64,000 nt of DNA from Sphingomonas faeni (GCF_024273235.1 NZ_JANBVH010000007.1:62001-126000), one strand, 5' to 3'. Positions 38,032-47,515 are shown, numbered from the stretch's first letter. The notes: a model not told the origin generated them from the sequence alone. Numbers and translations: made by a program.

Positions 38032-38541
38032 ACTCTCCTTCAGCAGGTCGGACGCTACGGCCGCCTGTGTTTGCCTTACGAATTCCGCTCGCGGAGATCC
38101 GCAGACGTATCGTGGCGGGCCGCCTACATCACGATTAAACTGATTTATATGCTTATTCGAATTACGCCGACAATTTCGCCGGAAGGCTGGCAAAAATGTC
38201 GCACAATGTGGAATTTGCGGCGGTCCAACGCGGGGCATGAGGACGCGTTCGGGCAAACCTCGCTGAGGCTGATTTGCTTGTTCGCAGTGCGGTTGGCGCA
38301 AAATGGCCAATTCGGGCCTTGTGAACGTCGCCAGTTTATGCGGTTGCCGAACCCGTTGCGATATAATCGGCAAACCCATGTGCGCCCATGGTTTTTTCCG
38401 AGGCGATGTCTGAACAGCCTTCGCCACGCTAACGACAGGACTTGCAATTGTAGGACTTAATCGCGAAGCTCGGCCAGCTCGTCGTTGGTAAGGGATCGTC
38501 GCCTATTAGCGGCCCCGCCGGCCTCTGGCAGGGAGAGGCGG
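38032..38541. other. Long divergent promoter region, TonB receptor / GH29
   Basis: 510 bp with AT-rich patches, notably 38133-38170, in an otherwise GC-rich window. It should contain promoters for both directions. No gene is supported, and I could not identify a convincing LacI- or GntR-type palindrome. Confidence 0.5.
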
Positions 38542-40101
38542 ATGGTAACGTTCAACAAGCGCGAGATATTGGGAGCGCCACTGGCAGCAGCGCTTGGTCT
38601 CGAGGGAATGTCTCGGGCCGCAAACCGCGTCGCGGCCGGGGGGGCGCAGCCGACCAATCTCGGCATCACGCCCGGAAAATTCGAACCGACGGCGCAGTCG
38701 CTTGCCGGATATCGCGCACCCGACTGGTTTCGCGACGCCAAGTTCGGCATCTGGGCGCATTGGGGACCGCAGGCCGTGCCGAGCCAGGGCGACTGGTACG
38801 CGCGCTTCATGTACGTCCCCGGTCACCCGCATTACGATCATCACGTCAAGACCTACGGCCACCCCTCCAAGGTCGGCTACAAGGACATCATCCCGCTGTG
38901 GCGCGCGGAGAAGTTCGATCCCGATGCGCTTGCCGCCCGCTATGCCGCCGCTGGCGCGCGCTACCTCGTCTCGATGGGCGTACACCACGACAATTTCGAC
39001 CTGTGGCGGTCGAAGCATCACCGCTGGAACGCGGTGGCGATGGGCCCGAAGCGCGATATCGTCGGCGAATGGAAGGCGGCCGCCACGCGGCGCGGCCTTC
39101 GCTTCGGGGTGTCCGAGCATCTCGGTGCAAGCTATAGCTGGTGGTATCCCAACCACCTCTACGATCAGTTCTGGCCTAAACTGGGCCTTGCCTATGACGG
39201 CGCCGACCCGCGCTATGCGGATCTCTATCACACCAACCGCGACGAGCCGTTCATCAACACCCCCGCGAGCTGGTACACGACCAACCCGACATATCACGCG
39301 ATGTGGTTCGACCGAATTCGCGACCTGATCGACAGCTACCAGCCCGACCTGCTCTATTCGGACGGCGGCCTGCCGTTCGGCGAAGTCGGACGCTCGCTGC
39401 TCGCGCATTTCTTCAACAGCAGCATGGCGCGCAACGGGAAGCTCGAGGCGGTCTACAACTGCAAGGATACGGGCTCGGGCGCGTTCAGCACGGACTGGGC
39501 GGTGCAGGACGTCGAGCGCGGCGTCTTGAAGGGTATCAACCCACACCCCTGGCAGACCGATACCTCGAACGGCGACTGGTTCTTCAACCGGACCGACACC
39601 TACAAGACCACCGACGAGGTCGTCGCGATGCTCGCCGACGTCGTCAGCAAGAACGGCAACCTGCTGCTGAACGTCGTGATGCACGGCGACGGCAGCCTGC
39701 CCCCCGAGTCCGACCGGTTGTTGACCGATCTGGCGCCGTGGATGGCCGCCAATGGCGAGGCGATCCACGGCACGCGTCCGTGGAAAGTCTACGGCGAGGG
39801 CCCGACGACCGCCGTCGCGGGCGCGTTTGCGGAAAAGACGAGTTACACGCCGCAGGACATCCGCTTCACGACGAAGGGCGAGACGCTGTATGCGATCACG
39901 CTCGGCATGCCGCGGGGGCAGACCGTCATCACGTCGCTCGCCCAGTCCAACCCGCACGAACGACGCCGGGTACGCGGGGTGCGCCTGCTCGGCCGTCCCG
40001 GCGGCGTCACGTTCCGCCAGACCGGGCAGGCGCTGGTGATCGATCTACCCGCGACCTTGCCGACGCGACACGCCAGCGCGTTCGCGATCGATTTCGCCTG
40101 A
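38542..40101 (+). CDS. Alpha-L-fucosidase, GH29
   Basis: 519 residues. Secreted, with an N-terminal hydrophobic stretch 'ILGAPLAAALGLEG' that is a weak signal. GH29 hallmarks in order: 'WFRDAKFGIWAHWGPQAVPS', 'YAAAGARYLVSMGVHHDNFD', 'RSKHHRWNAVAMGPKRDIVG', 'QPDLLYSDGG' (candidate nucleophile Asp) and 'DVVSKNGNLLLNVVMHGDGS'. It cleaves terminal alpha-L-fucose. ATG 38542 has GGGAGAGG just upstream. It forms a unit with the GH42 gene 59 bp downstream, divergent from a TonB receptor, indicating use of a fucosylated galactose-containing glycan such as xyloglucan side chains (inference). Confidence 0.93.
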   Translation: MVTFNKREILGAPLAAALGLEGMSRAANRVAAGGAQPTNLGITPGKFEPTAQSLAGYRAPDWFRDAKFGIWAHWGPQAVPSQGDWYARFMYVPGHPHYDHHVKTYGHPSKVGYKDIIPLWRAEKFDPDALAARYAAAGARYLVSMGVHHDNFDLWRSKHHRWNAVAMGPKRDIVGEWKAAATRRGLRFGVSEHLGASYSWWYPNHLYDQFWPKLGLAYDGADPRYADLYHTNRDEPFINTPASWYTTNPTYHAMWFDRIRDLIDSYQPDLLYSDGGLPFGEVGRSLLAHFFNSSMARNGKLEAVYNCKDTGSGAFSTDWAVQDVERGVLKGINPHPWQTDTSNGDWFFNRTDTYKTTDEVVAMLADVVSKNGNLLLNVVMHGDGSLPPESDRLLTDLAPWMAANGEAIHGTRPWKVYGEGPTTAVAGAFAEKTSYTPQDIRFTTKGETLYAITLGMPRGQTVITSLAQSNPHERRRVRGVRLLGRPGGVTFRQTGQALVIDLPATLPTRHASAFAIDFA

Positions 40102-40160
40102 CCAGAATACCGCACGTGCACGATGTGCGCGTCGATCGAACACGAGCTTGGAGAGGCTAT

Positions 40161-42236
40161 TTGAAACACCCACTGATCCGCGCCCTGCGTTTTGCGATGC
40201 TCGCGGCTGCAACGCTGTCGGTACCGCTTGCCGGCATCGTTCCAGCGCAGGCGCAGAGCGCCGCCGGGCATCCCGACTGGCCCGGCCGCGGCGACCTGTT
40301 CGTCGGCGCCTGCTACCAGCCGATCGACCGTTCGCCCGAGCAGATCCGCCAGGACATCGCGATCATGAAGAAGGCCGGGTTCACCATGGTCCGGATGGGC
40401 GACCTGTCCTGGGATTCGTTCGAACCGCAGGAAGGCCATTTCACCTTCGAGTGGTTCGACCAGATCCTCGACCAGATGCACGCCGCCGGGATCAGGGTGC
40501 TGCTCGACATTCCCGGCCAGCCCGCCCCGACCTGGCTTCACAAGACATACCCCGGCGTCGACCTCGTCACGCAGGACGGTGTTCGGCGCAACGCGGCGAC
40601 GCGCTATTGGGACAATATCAGCGATCCCGATTATCGCCGCCTGGTCCGGCGGCTCGCCGAGCAGATGCTCAAGCGGTACGCGCATAATCCCGCGGTGATC
40701 GCGGTCGGCTACACCAACGAGATCGGCAACGGCCAGATGTCGTATTCGCCGGCCGATCGGCAACGCTTCGTCGGTTGGCTGCAGAAGAAATACGGGACGA
40801 TCGCCGCCCTCAACACGGCCTGGGCGACGCAGCGTTGGTCGCGTCGGATCAACAGCTGGGACGAGGTCGACCTTCCCTATGGCAATGGCCCCGGACCGAA
40901 CGAGCGCAATCTCGATCTCCGCCGCTTCTGGTCCGACGACACGATCGGCGCGCTCACCGACCTCGAAGCGGTGCGGAAACAATACGCGCCCAACCTGCCC
41001 GTCGCGTCGAATTTCTGGCCCGACGCGTGGACCAAGGGGTTCGACTATCTACGATCGTGGGAGAAGGTTTCGACCTATGGCGGCCAGGGCTTCTATCCCG
41101 GCGAGCCGCTCGGCGCGGCGCTCGACGTGTCGCGCAACCGCGCCGGGCACGATACGCCGATGTGGCTGAACGAGTTCACCGCAGGCGGCGGCGGCTATTA
41201 CGGCACGCCGGGCCGGTCGCGGATGTGGGCCTATTTCGGGCTGATCTATTATGCGCAGACGTTCCTCGCCTGGACGTTCAACTCGCATAGCGGTGGCGAG
41301 GAACAGGGGCTGTTCGGGCTGGTCGATCATGATGGCCGCCCGTCGTGGAAGGTCGGCGAGTTCGGCCAGATCGCCAGCGAATTCACCAAGCTGAAGTCGA
41401 TGGGCTTCCCCCGCTACCGCAAGCCCGAGGTGGCGATCGCCTATTCCTTCCAGACCAACTGGCTGACCTCGCCCCCGCCGGGGCCGAACACGATGCAGGA
41501 ATATTTCAAGACCAGCTATCCCGACCAGGCCAAGGCCGCGCTTGCACCGCTGTTCGCCGACAACATCGACACCGCGGTGATCGACATCGGTCACGACGCG
41601 ATCGACCGCTACAAGCTCGTGATCCTGCCGAGCGCGTACATGATGGACAAGGAAACCGCCGAGGCCGTGCGGCGCTATGTCGCGAATGGCGGGACGGTGA
41701 TCATGACCGGCTATTCCGCCAAGGTCGACGAGACCGGCAAATGGTTCGAGACGCCCCTGCCCGGTCGGCTGACCGATGTGTTCGGTGTGCGGACCAACGA
41801 ATTCTACCGCGCCGAACAGCCGCTGAAGGTCATGTTCGACGGCAAGGAGCAGACTGGTAGCGATCCCTATTACGAAGTGCTCGAACCGAGCACGGCCAAG
41901 CCGCTGGCGATGTTCACCAACACGCCCAGGCCAAGCCCGGCGATCACCGTCAACCGCTTCGGCAAGGGCCGGGCGATCTACCTCGCGACCGCCGCGCAAG
42001 CAGCGTTTCTCGATCCGCTGGTCCGCTCGCTCTACGCCGAACTCGGGATCGAGCGCGGCCCTGTCACCCCGCCGGGGGTGGTCGCACGCGTCGTCGACGG
42101 GCGGACGCTGTACGTCAACACCGGCACCACACCCGCGAGCGTCGCCGTAGACGGAACCAAGCGCGACATGCTGACGGGCGCCGCCTATGCCGGAAAGATC
42201 GATCTCGCCCCGTACGGCGTAGCGTTCGTGCAATGA
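40161..42236 (+). CDS. Beta-galactosidase, GH42
   Basis: 691 residues with a signal peptide ending 'LAGIVPAQAQSAA'. GH42 signatures: 'GACYQPIDRSPEQIRQDIAI', 'FTFEWFDQILDQMHAAGIRV', 'VGYTNEIGNG' (acid/base Glu after Asn), 'MWLNEFTAGGGGYYGTPGRS' (candidate nucleophile Glu), then a trimerisation domain 'YKLVILPSAYMMDKETAEAV' and a small C-terminal beta domain. The start is TTG at 40161 with GGAGAGG 4 nt upstream, which gives a proper signal peptide; the frame is open far upstream through the GH29 gene but those codons are antisense-like. Works with the GH29 enzyme. Confidence 0.92.
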   Translation: MKHPLIRALRFAMLAAATLSVPLAGIVPAQAQSAAGHPDWPGRGDLFVGACYQPIDRSPEQIRQDIAIMKKAGFTMVRMGDLSWDSFEPQEGHFTFEWFDQILDQMHAAGIRVLLDIPGQPAPTWLHKTYPGVDLVTQDGVRRNAATRYWDNISDPDYRRLVRRLAEQMLKRYAHNPAVIAVGYTNEIGNGQMSYSPADRQRFVGWLQKKYGTIAALNTAWATQRWSRRINSWDEVDLPYGNGPGPNERNLDLRRFWSDDTIGALTDLEAVRKQYAPNLPVASNFWPDAWTKGFDYLRSWEKVSTYGGQGFYPGEPLGAALDVSRNRAGHDTPMWLNEFTAGGGGYYGTPGRSRMWAYFGLIYYAQTFLAWTFNSHSGGEEQGLFGLVDHDGRPSWKVGEFGQIASEFTKLKSMGFPRYRKPEVAIAYSFQTNWLTSPPPGPNTMQEYFKTSYPDQAKAALAPLFADNIDTAVIDIGHDAIDRYKLVILPSAYMMDKETAEAVRRYVANGGTVIMTGYSAKVDETGKWFETPLPGRLTDVFGVRTNEFYRAEQPLKVMFDGKEQTGSDPYYEVLEPSTAKPLAMFTNTPRPSPAITVNRFGKGRAIYLATAAQAAFLDPLVRSLYAELGIERGPVTPPGVVARVVDGRTLYVNTGTTPASVAVDGTKRDMLTGAAYAGKIDLAPYGVAFVQ

Positions 42237-42571
42237 TTCCGAAGATCCGTTGCGACTGCTCGCGGACCACGATGCCGCCTGCGAATGTCCACATGACCAT
42301 CGCCGCCTACAGTCGCGCGATCCGACCGTTCAACGTACGCATCCGATAGAGGCCGCAGGTTGACGGCTCGTGGAGCCGGCGCGCTTCAGACCGGTCCTTC
42401 GCCTGACCGGCAAGGCGGCCGCTACCGGAGGCGTACCGTTCACCCCTCCTGCCCCGTCCGATACCGGGGTTGGAGGTTGGGTGGATATCGAACGTCGGAC
42501 TGACGCGCGGCATCCGCTTGGGGCTTGCGATTAAACACGACGCAGCGAAACGCGCAGGTCAGCGCCAGAAA
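42237..42571. other. Intergenic, no gene recognised
   Basis: 335 bp between the GH42 gene and the hairpin/tRNA-like remnant. No protein frame with a ribosome site is evident. The composition differs little from its surroundings. Confidence 0.4.
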
Positions 42572-42617
42572 CGACGACAGCCCCGGAGCTTGCGCTACGG
42601 GGCTAGGAGTGTCGTCG
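42572..42617 (-). terminator. Bulged hairpin behind the tRNA-like remnant
   Basis: CGACGACA and AGCCCCG pair with CGGGGCT and TGTCGTCG across a 5-nt bulge and a 12-nt loop. On the minus strand it directly follows the CCA end of the tRNA-like fragment and is followed by TTTC, as a tRNA-gene terminator would be. Confidence 0.6.
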
Positions 42618-42621
42618 AAGA

Positions 42622-42650
42622 TGGTTGCGGGGACAGGATTTGACCGCTGT
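42622..42650 (-). pseudogene. tRNA-fMet-like 3' end remnant
   Basis: Reading the minus strand, ACAGCGGTCAAATCCTGT then CCCCGCAACCA resembles the T-arm, 3' acceptor strand and encoded CCA of an initiator tRNA (expected ACAGG-TTCAAAT-CCTGT-CCCCGCA-ACCA). One or two bases of the T-loop are altered. Further 5', GTCAGGC and CTCGTCAGGC recall the D/anticodon side, but no full cloverleaf forms. It is either a decayed tRNA or the residual attachment-site copy left by an integrative element. Confidence 0.45.
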
Positions 42651-42798
42651 AGAACTCGATTTTGCCTGACGAGAAGCGCCATCGTGTCACCCGCCACGGT
42701 GGTTTAGTAGACGACTTAACAGAGCTATTTTCCGAGATTTTTGGGGAACGTCTTGGGGCCCAAACGCTTCAAAATCCCGAAGTTGTAAGGACGTGAAA

Positions 42799-42999
42799 AT
42801 GGCAGATGACAAGAGCAAGACAGACGGCCGTGATCGCAGCCGTGTTTCGGGTAGCGAACCATACGAGGTCGAGTATTTCGCCCAGAAGCATGGACTGAGT
42901 GCGCAGCAGGCGCGTGACTAGATTGCCGAGGTCGGGAACGACCGTGAGAAGCTCGACGCTGCCGCTGGCAAGGTAAACGGTCAACGCGGTAGCGCCTGA
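42799..42999 (+). pseudogene. DUF3606-like small protein gene with an in-frame amber codon
   Basis: Starts MADDKSKTDGRDRSR with AAGGACG upstream; 'YEVEYFAQKHGLSAQQARD' is followed by TAG at 42919-42921, after which the frame resumes 'IAEVGNDREKLDAAAGKVN' to TGA 42999. This is the pattern of DUF3606 proteins ('DYEVRYWTEKFGVS...QL..AV..VG'), where a Leu or Ala codon is expected instead of the stop. The total of 66 codons matches the family. Either a one-base (TTG/TAG-type) inactivating change or readthrough. Confidence 0.7.
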
Positions 43000-43189
43000 C
43001 CACCGGCAAGGTGCAGCCCCATCACGTCAAAATGAGCAGACGTCACGGCCCTGCAATAGCCTGAGCGCGACGCTCGAGTTCATGAGGAATGGCGACGTGC
43101 TCATGCAAGTTGGAGCGGCGCTGGATGGGCTGACAAAGCCGACGCATTTGAAGTTCGAAGTGTGATGATCGCGCGCGCCGGCCCGACAA

Positions 43190-43987
43190 TCAGGTTGCGG
43201 AACGCTTCCGTCGGGCAGCCTTCAGTTTGAGCCACACAGGGGCATGGTCGCTGGACTTCTCCCAGCCCCGGACGTGATGATCGACCTGCGCGTCCGCCAG
43301 TCGCGCGGCCGCAGGGGCGTTCAGGAGAAGATGATCGAGCCTTAGCCCGGCATTGCGACCATACGCGTTCCTGAAGTAGTCCCAGAACGTGTAGATCGTT
43401 TCGTCGGGATGCTTTGCCCGCAGCGCATCCAGCCAACCTTGATCGATCAAACGAAAGAACGCGGCCCGGACCTCCGGCGCAAACAGCGCGTCCTTGATCC
43501 ATCGTTCCGGCTTGTAGACGTCCATCTCGGTCGGCATCACATTGTAGTCGCCGGCCAGCACGACTGGCGCATCGGTATCAAACAGCGTGGCCGCATGAGC
43601 AATCAGGCGCTCCATCCAGGCGAGCTTGTAGTCGAACTTCGGACCCGGCCTCGGATTTCCATTGGGTAGATAGAATCCTGCGACCAGAATGCCGCCAACG
43701 GCCGCTTCGAGATAGCGGCTCTGCACGTCTTCCGGGTCGCCCGGCAACCCCCGTCGAGTTTCAACGGGTTCGGCGCCACGGGCGAGGATGGCGACGCCGT
43801 TCCAGCTCTTCTGACCATGCCAGATCGCGCCATAACCCGCCGCTTCGATCGCACTCAACGGGAACTTCTCGTCCGGCGCCTTCAGTTCCTGCAGGCAGAC
43901 GACGTCGGGCCGTGCTTCCTCCAGCCAGCGCAGAAGCACCGGCAGGCGACCGTTGATGCCATTCACGTTGTAGGTTGCGATCTTCAT
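43190..43987 (-). CDS. xthA: Exodeoxyribonuclease III
   Basis: 265 residues of the AP endonuclease/exonuclease III family, acting at abasic sites and 3' blocks in base-excision repair. 'MKIATYNVNGINGRLPVLLR', 'DVVCLQELKAPDEKFP' (metal-binding Glu), 'WNGVAILARG', 'VAGFYLPNG', 'VLAGDYNVMPTE' (catalytic Asp-x-Asn), 'LRLDHLLLN' and 'SSDHAPVWLKL' (Asp-His) are all present. First of several repair genes on the minus strand; 25 bp separate it from ligD upstream, so it is probably the last gene of the ligC-ligD operon. Confidence 0.96.
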   Translation of the reverse strand: MKIATYNVNGINGRLPVLLRWLEEARPDVVCLQELKAPDEKFPLSAIEAAGYGAIWHGQKSWNGVAILARGAEPVETRRGLPGDPEDVQSRYLEAAVGGILVAGFYLPNGNPRPGPKFDYKLAWMERLIAHAATLFDTDAPVVLAGDYNVMPTEMDVYKPERWIKDALFAPEVRAAFFRLIDQGWLDALRAKHPDETIYTFWDYFRNAYGRNAGLRLDHLLLNAPAAARLADAQVDHHVRGWEKSSDHAPVWLKLKAARRKRSAT

Positions 43988-44012
43988 CGGGGCACCAAGC
44001 GAACAGAGTCGA

Positions 44013-46505
44013 TCATAGGTCGGGCAAAATTTGGTCAGCGCGTCCCCAACCGACGAGATCCTTGGACGCCGCGCGTTTCAACAGCGCACCCGCATCGCCG
44101 ATATGCCAGCCCGATGCGCGGTCGAGTTTTCCGAGCTCTTTCCACGTGATGGGCACGGCAACGGGCGCGCCTTCGCGAGCACGAGTACTGTACGGCATGA
44201 CTGCCGTCGCCCCCCGCTGATTACGCAGATAGTCGATGAAGATGCGTCCGGTTCGCTTGGCCTTGGCAAGGGCTGCGGTATATCGATCGGGTTCGGACTG
44301 GGCCAGGACGAGCGCCAGGCGGTGGGCAAAATCCTTCACAGCCGGCCACTCGGCTTGCGGTGTCAGCGGCGCAATGACGTGAACGCCCTTTCCGCCCGTC
44401 ACCATCGGAAAGGTCTCTAGGCCCATCTGAGCCAGTACGTCGCGGACGTGAAGGGCCGCGGAAATGACGTCCTTAAAATCGAGGCCCTCATCGGGATCGA
44501 GATCGAACACGAGCCGGTCGGCCTTCTCGACGTCCTCGATCCGCGCACCCCAGCCGTGGAACTCAATCGTACCCATTTGGACGCAAGTGACGAGACCCTC
44601 AGCGTCGTCGACGAACAAATAGGGTTCGTCGTGTCCGTCCTTCTCGGCGATCCCGACATGGTGGACATGATCGCCGAAGCTGCCGGCGTCATGCTTTTGG
44701 AAAAAGCACTTCTTCCCTCGGCCCTGCGGACAGCGGACCAGGCTTATCGGGCGACTTCCGCACCAAGGCAGCATGATGCCGGACACAGCCTGGTAATAGT
44801 CGGCAAGCTGGCCTTTCGTGATTGCGGACTCGGGAAAGATCACCCGTTCCCGATTGGTCACTCGGACGATGGAGGGCTCGGGTGCCTCGAGCTTAGCAAC
44901 GGGCGCGGGCTTCTCGACGACGACCGCCTCGGGTCTCTTGTCCTGGCGCAAGCCCAGGTAGCTGGAATGGCGCAATACCCCGTCGCTCGTCACTTCCATG
45001 AACGCCACTTCGGCCACCAGCTGCGGCTTGATCCAGCGTGCGCCGCGTACGGCTGCGCGTGGTGCGATGACGGTCGGCTTCGTGACGGCCAGCGGCGTCA
45101 TCAGATCCATCAGCTTGTCGATCTCCTCGGCCGTATACCCTGTTCCGACCTTGCCGGCATAGCGGAGATGACCGTCCTCGTTGACGCCCAAGAGGAGCGA
45201 CTTGAACCCTCGCTGCTTGTCGGACGGCAACCAGCCGACGATGACGAACTCCTGTCTCTGGATACACTTCGTCTTCAGCCAGCTGCCGGACCGCGAGCCA
45301 ACATAGCGCGCGTCCGCGCGCTTCGAGATGACACCCTCGAGTCCTTCGGCACAAAACGTGTCGAACAGTTCCTCGCCGCGGCCGACGATGTGGTCGGAGT
45401 AGCGGATCCGGTCGGTGCCGCCCGCGAGCAGCGACGCTAGCTTTGCCTTGCGCTCCAACAGCGGTTGTCCGGTCAGATCCTCACCGTCGAGCGCCAGCAG
45501 GTCAAACGCGTAGTACAGGATCGCGTCCGGGTCTCCTTTCAGCGCAGCCTGCAACGCCTGAAAGTCGGTTTTGCCGTTGGCATCGACGACCACTGCCTCG
45601 CCATCGATGAGAGCCGACGACGCATCCAGATCCGCGGCGTCGGCAACGAGGCCCGCGAACTTGTCCGTCCAGTCCAACCCGGATCGCGTATAGGCCCGCC
45701 CCGCCCCCCCACCGACCGCCACCAGCGTTCGATACCCGTCATATTTCATCTCGTGCAACCAGGCGTTGCCGGCGGGCACATGATCGACAAGCGTCGCGAG
45801 CTGGACAGGTTGGAATGGCGGGGGTGAGCCTGCCTTCTTACGGCCTGTCGCTCGTGCTTTTGCAGCTTTCGTCGCAGGCTTTGCGGAAGGCGTTGCCGGC
45901 GCCCTCGACTTGCCTCGCTCGCCTGAGGCGATCTGTTCCATAGTCAGTCCGCTGACCACCCCCGTAAGGTGTGTTCCGACAAGATCGTCCGATCCGCCGA
46001 CCTGGTCGTCGGTAACCTTGCGCAGGATCCAGTTCTCGCCCTTCTCTTTCCCGCGCGGCTTTAGCCTGAAGAGCATCCATTCGCCTTTGAGGCGATGCCC
46101 ATGCAGGAAGAAGTGGAGATGTCCCTCAGGCAGCGTCTTGCTCGGGTCCTTGCCAGCGAGCGGCTCCCACGTTCCCGTGTCCCATAGCATCATCGTCCCG
46201 CCGCCATATTCCGACTTCGGGATCGTGCCTTCGAACGTGGCGTACTCGACGGGGTGGTCTTCGGTACGAACTGCCAGACGTTTGTCGTCGGGATTGATGC
46301 TGGGTCCACGCGTGACGGCCCAGCTCTTGAGAACGCCGTCGAGTTCGAGCCGCAAGTCATAGTGCAGGCGAGACGCGGCATGCTTCTGCACGGCGAAGCG
46401 ATTGCCCCCTGCTTTGGCGATCCGGCCCTCGGGCTCGGCGGTTCTGGCGAAATCCCGCTTCTCCCGGTATTTCGCCAAGGCATCGCTGGAGGAGGAACCG
46501 GTCAT
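44013..46505 (-). CDS. ligD: Multifunctional DNA ligase D (non-homologous end joining)
   Basis: 830 residues, domain order phosphoesterase-ligase-polymerase. PE domain (1-160): 'FAVQKHAASRLHYDLRLELD', 'WAVTRGPS', 'HPVEYATFEGTIPKSEYGGG'. Ligase (about 215-520): adenylation motif 'EMKYDGYRTLV', 'SSALIDGEAVVVD', 'EGVISKRADARYVGSRSGSW', 'LKTKCIQRQEFVIVGW'. Polymerase (about 540-830): 'RVIFPESAITKGQLADYYQA', 'EFHGWGARIEDVEKADRLVF', 'DLDPDEG' (catalytic DxD), 'GGKGVHVIAPL'. It processes and joins double-strand ends with Ku. Its ATG overlaps the ligC stop (ATGA). No Ku gene is visible in this window. Confidence 0.97.
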   Translation of the reverse strand: MTGSSSSDALAKYREKRDFARTAEPEGRIAKAGGNRFAVQKHAASRLHYDLRLELDGVLKSWAVTRGPSINPDDKRLAVRTEDHPVEYATFEGTIPKSEYGGGTMMLWDTGTWEPLAGKDPSKTLPEGHLHFFLHGHRLKGEWMLFRLKPRGKEKGENWILRKVTDDQVGGSDDLVGTHLTGVVSGLTMEQIASGERGKSRAPATPSAKPATKAAKARATGRKKAGSPPPFQPVQLATLVDHVPAGNAWLHEMKYDGYRTLVAVGGGAGRAYTRSGLDWTDKFAGLVADAADLDASSALIDGEAVVVDANGKTDFQALQAALKGDPDAILYYAFDLLALDGEDLTGQPLLERKAKLASLLAGGTDRIRYSDHIVGRGEELFDTFCAEGLEGVISKRADARYVGSRSGSWLKTKCIQRQEFVIVGWLPSDKQRGFKSLLLGVNEDGHLRYAGKVGTGYTAEEIDKLMDLMTPLAVTKPTVIAPRAAVRGARWIKPQLVAEVAFMEVTSDGVLRHSSYLGLRQDKRPEAVVVEKPAPVAKLEAPEPSIVRVTNRERVIFPESAITKGQLADYYQAVSGIMLPWCGSRPISLVRCPQGRGKKCFFQKHDAGSFGDHVHHVGIAEKDGHDEPYLFVDDAEGLVTCVQMGTIEFHGWGARIEDVEKADRLVFDLDPDEGLDFKDVISAALHVRDVLAQMGLETFPMVTGGKGVHVIAPLTPQAEWPAVKDFAHRLALVLAQSEPDRYTAALAKAKRTGRIFIDYLRNQRGATAVMPYSTRAREGAPVAVPITWKELGKLDRASGWHIGDAGALLKRAASKDLVGWGRADQILPDL

Positions 46506-47515
46506 GACGCTATGCCCAATTCAGCAGGGCGAAGCTCATGCTCCAGCTGATCCATGGTGCACGCCTCAGGTGCCTTGTCGGGACGCCAGCGCAGGATGCG
46601 CGTACCGTGCCGGAACCGGTTCCCGGTCACCTGATCGTACAGGACTTCGACGACGAGTTCTGGCCGCAAGGGGACCCACTCGCTCTCACGACCATCGTTC
46701 CAGCGACTGGGACCGCCGGGAGCTTTGCCGGTGAAGCCCGGTGCTTCAATCAACGGCTCGAGCTTCGCGGTAAGCGCCGCGCGGTCGGCCGCGGCTATAC
46801 CCGAGGTGAAGCCGACATGGTTGAGCTTGCCGTTATCATCGTAAAGCCCGAGCAGAAGCGATGCTACCTCGCTACCCTCCTTCACCCGCCTGAAGCCGCC
46901 TACGACGCAATCCGCGCTGCGATGTTGCTTCACCTTCAGCATGGCGCGTTCGCCGCCACGGTAAGGCTCGTCGAGCCGTTTTGCGACGACGCCGTCCAGC
47001 GCCCCGCCGCTCGTCGCCAGCCAGGCCGCAGCGTCGTCGATATCGTCGCTACAGGGCGACAGCAGGAGACCAGCGCGGGCATGGCGAGTATAGAACGCCT
47101 CCAACGCTTTCCGGCGAGCCGAGAGCGGTGCGCTGCTGAAGTCGGTATCATCGACGCTAAGGCAATCGAATAGCATCAGCTGCGCAGGCGTCTCTTTTGC
47201 CAGACGATCGATCCGACTTTGCGCCGGATGCAGCCGTGCCTGAAGCGCATCGAACGACAGAATGTTCGCGATCGGCAGGATGATCTCGCCGTCGAGCACG
47301 AAACGCTCCTGCGGGACCGATGCGACAAGCGCGACGATTTCGGGAAAGTAGCGACCGAGCGGTTTTCCCGATTTGGAAAGGATGTCGACAGCCTCGCCAT
47401 CACGGAAGACCAGCGCTCTGAAACCGTCCCATTTGGGCTCATATTGCCAGCCCGGTTCGACCGGCAGCTCATTTACGAGCTTGGCTTCCATTGGCGAAGG
47501 CCGGTCTGCGACCAT
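46502..47515 (-). CDS. ligC: ATP-dependent DNA ligase, LigC type
   Basis: 337 residues, a stand-alone ATP ligase: 'SPMEAKLVNELP', adenylation motif 'YEPKWDGFRALVFRDGE' (K nucleophile), 'FVLDGEIILP' (motif III), 'DGVVAKRLDEPYRGGERAML' (motif IV), 'KVKQHRSADCVVGGFRRVKE' (motif V), and a C-terminal OB fold with 'VLYDQVTGNRFRHGTRILRW'. LigC enzymes back up LigD in gap and nick repair. ATG 47515 is used because the ATG overlaps the TGA of the small upstream gene (TGATG); there is no ribosome site of its own, so translation is likely coupled. Second gene of a three- or four-gene operon. Confidence 0.93.
   Translation of the reverse strand: MVADRPSPMEAKLVNELPVEPGWQYEPKWDGFRALVFRDGEAVDILSKSGKPLGRYFPEIVALVASVPQERFVLDGEIILPIANILSFDALQARLHPAQSRIDRLAKETPAQLMLFDCLSVDDTDFSSAPLSARRKALEAFYTRHARAGLLLSPCSDDIDDAAAWLATSGGALDGVVAKRLDEPYRGGERAMLKVKQHRSADCVVGGFRRVKEGSEVASLLLGLYDDNGKLNHVGFTSGIAAADRAALTAKLEPLIEAPGFTGKAPGGPSRWNDGRESEWVPLRPELVVEVLYDQVTGNRFRHGTRILRWRPDKAPEACTMDQLEHELRPAELGIAS

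Noticed and set aside
35527..38460. Plus-strand reading frame of 977 codons across the TonB receptor
   Set aside because: Antisense to a receptor with clear plug and barrel motifs and a terminator; no recognisable protein.
39303..40160. Upstream extension of the GH42 frame through the GH29 gene
   Set aside because: The TTG at 40161 has a good ribosome site and signal peptide; upstream codons overlap a real gene in another frame.
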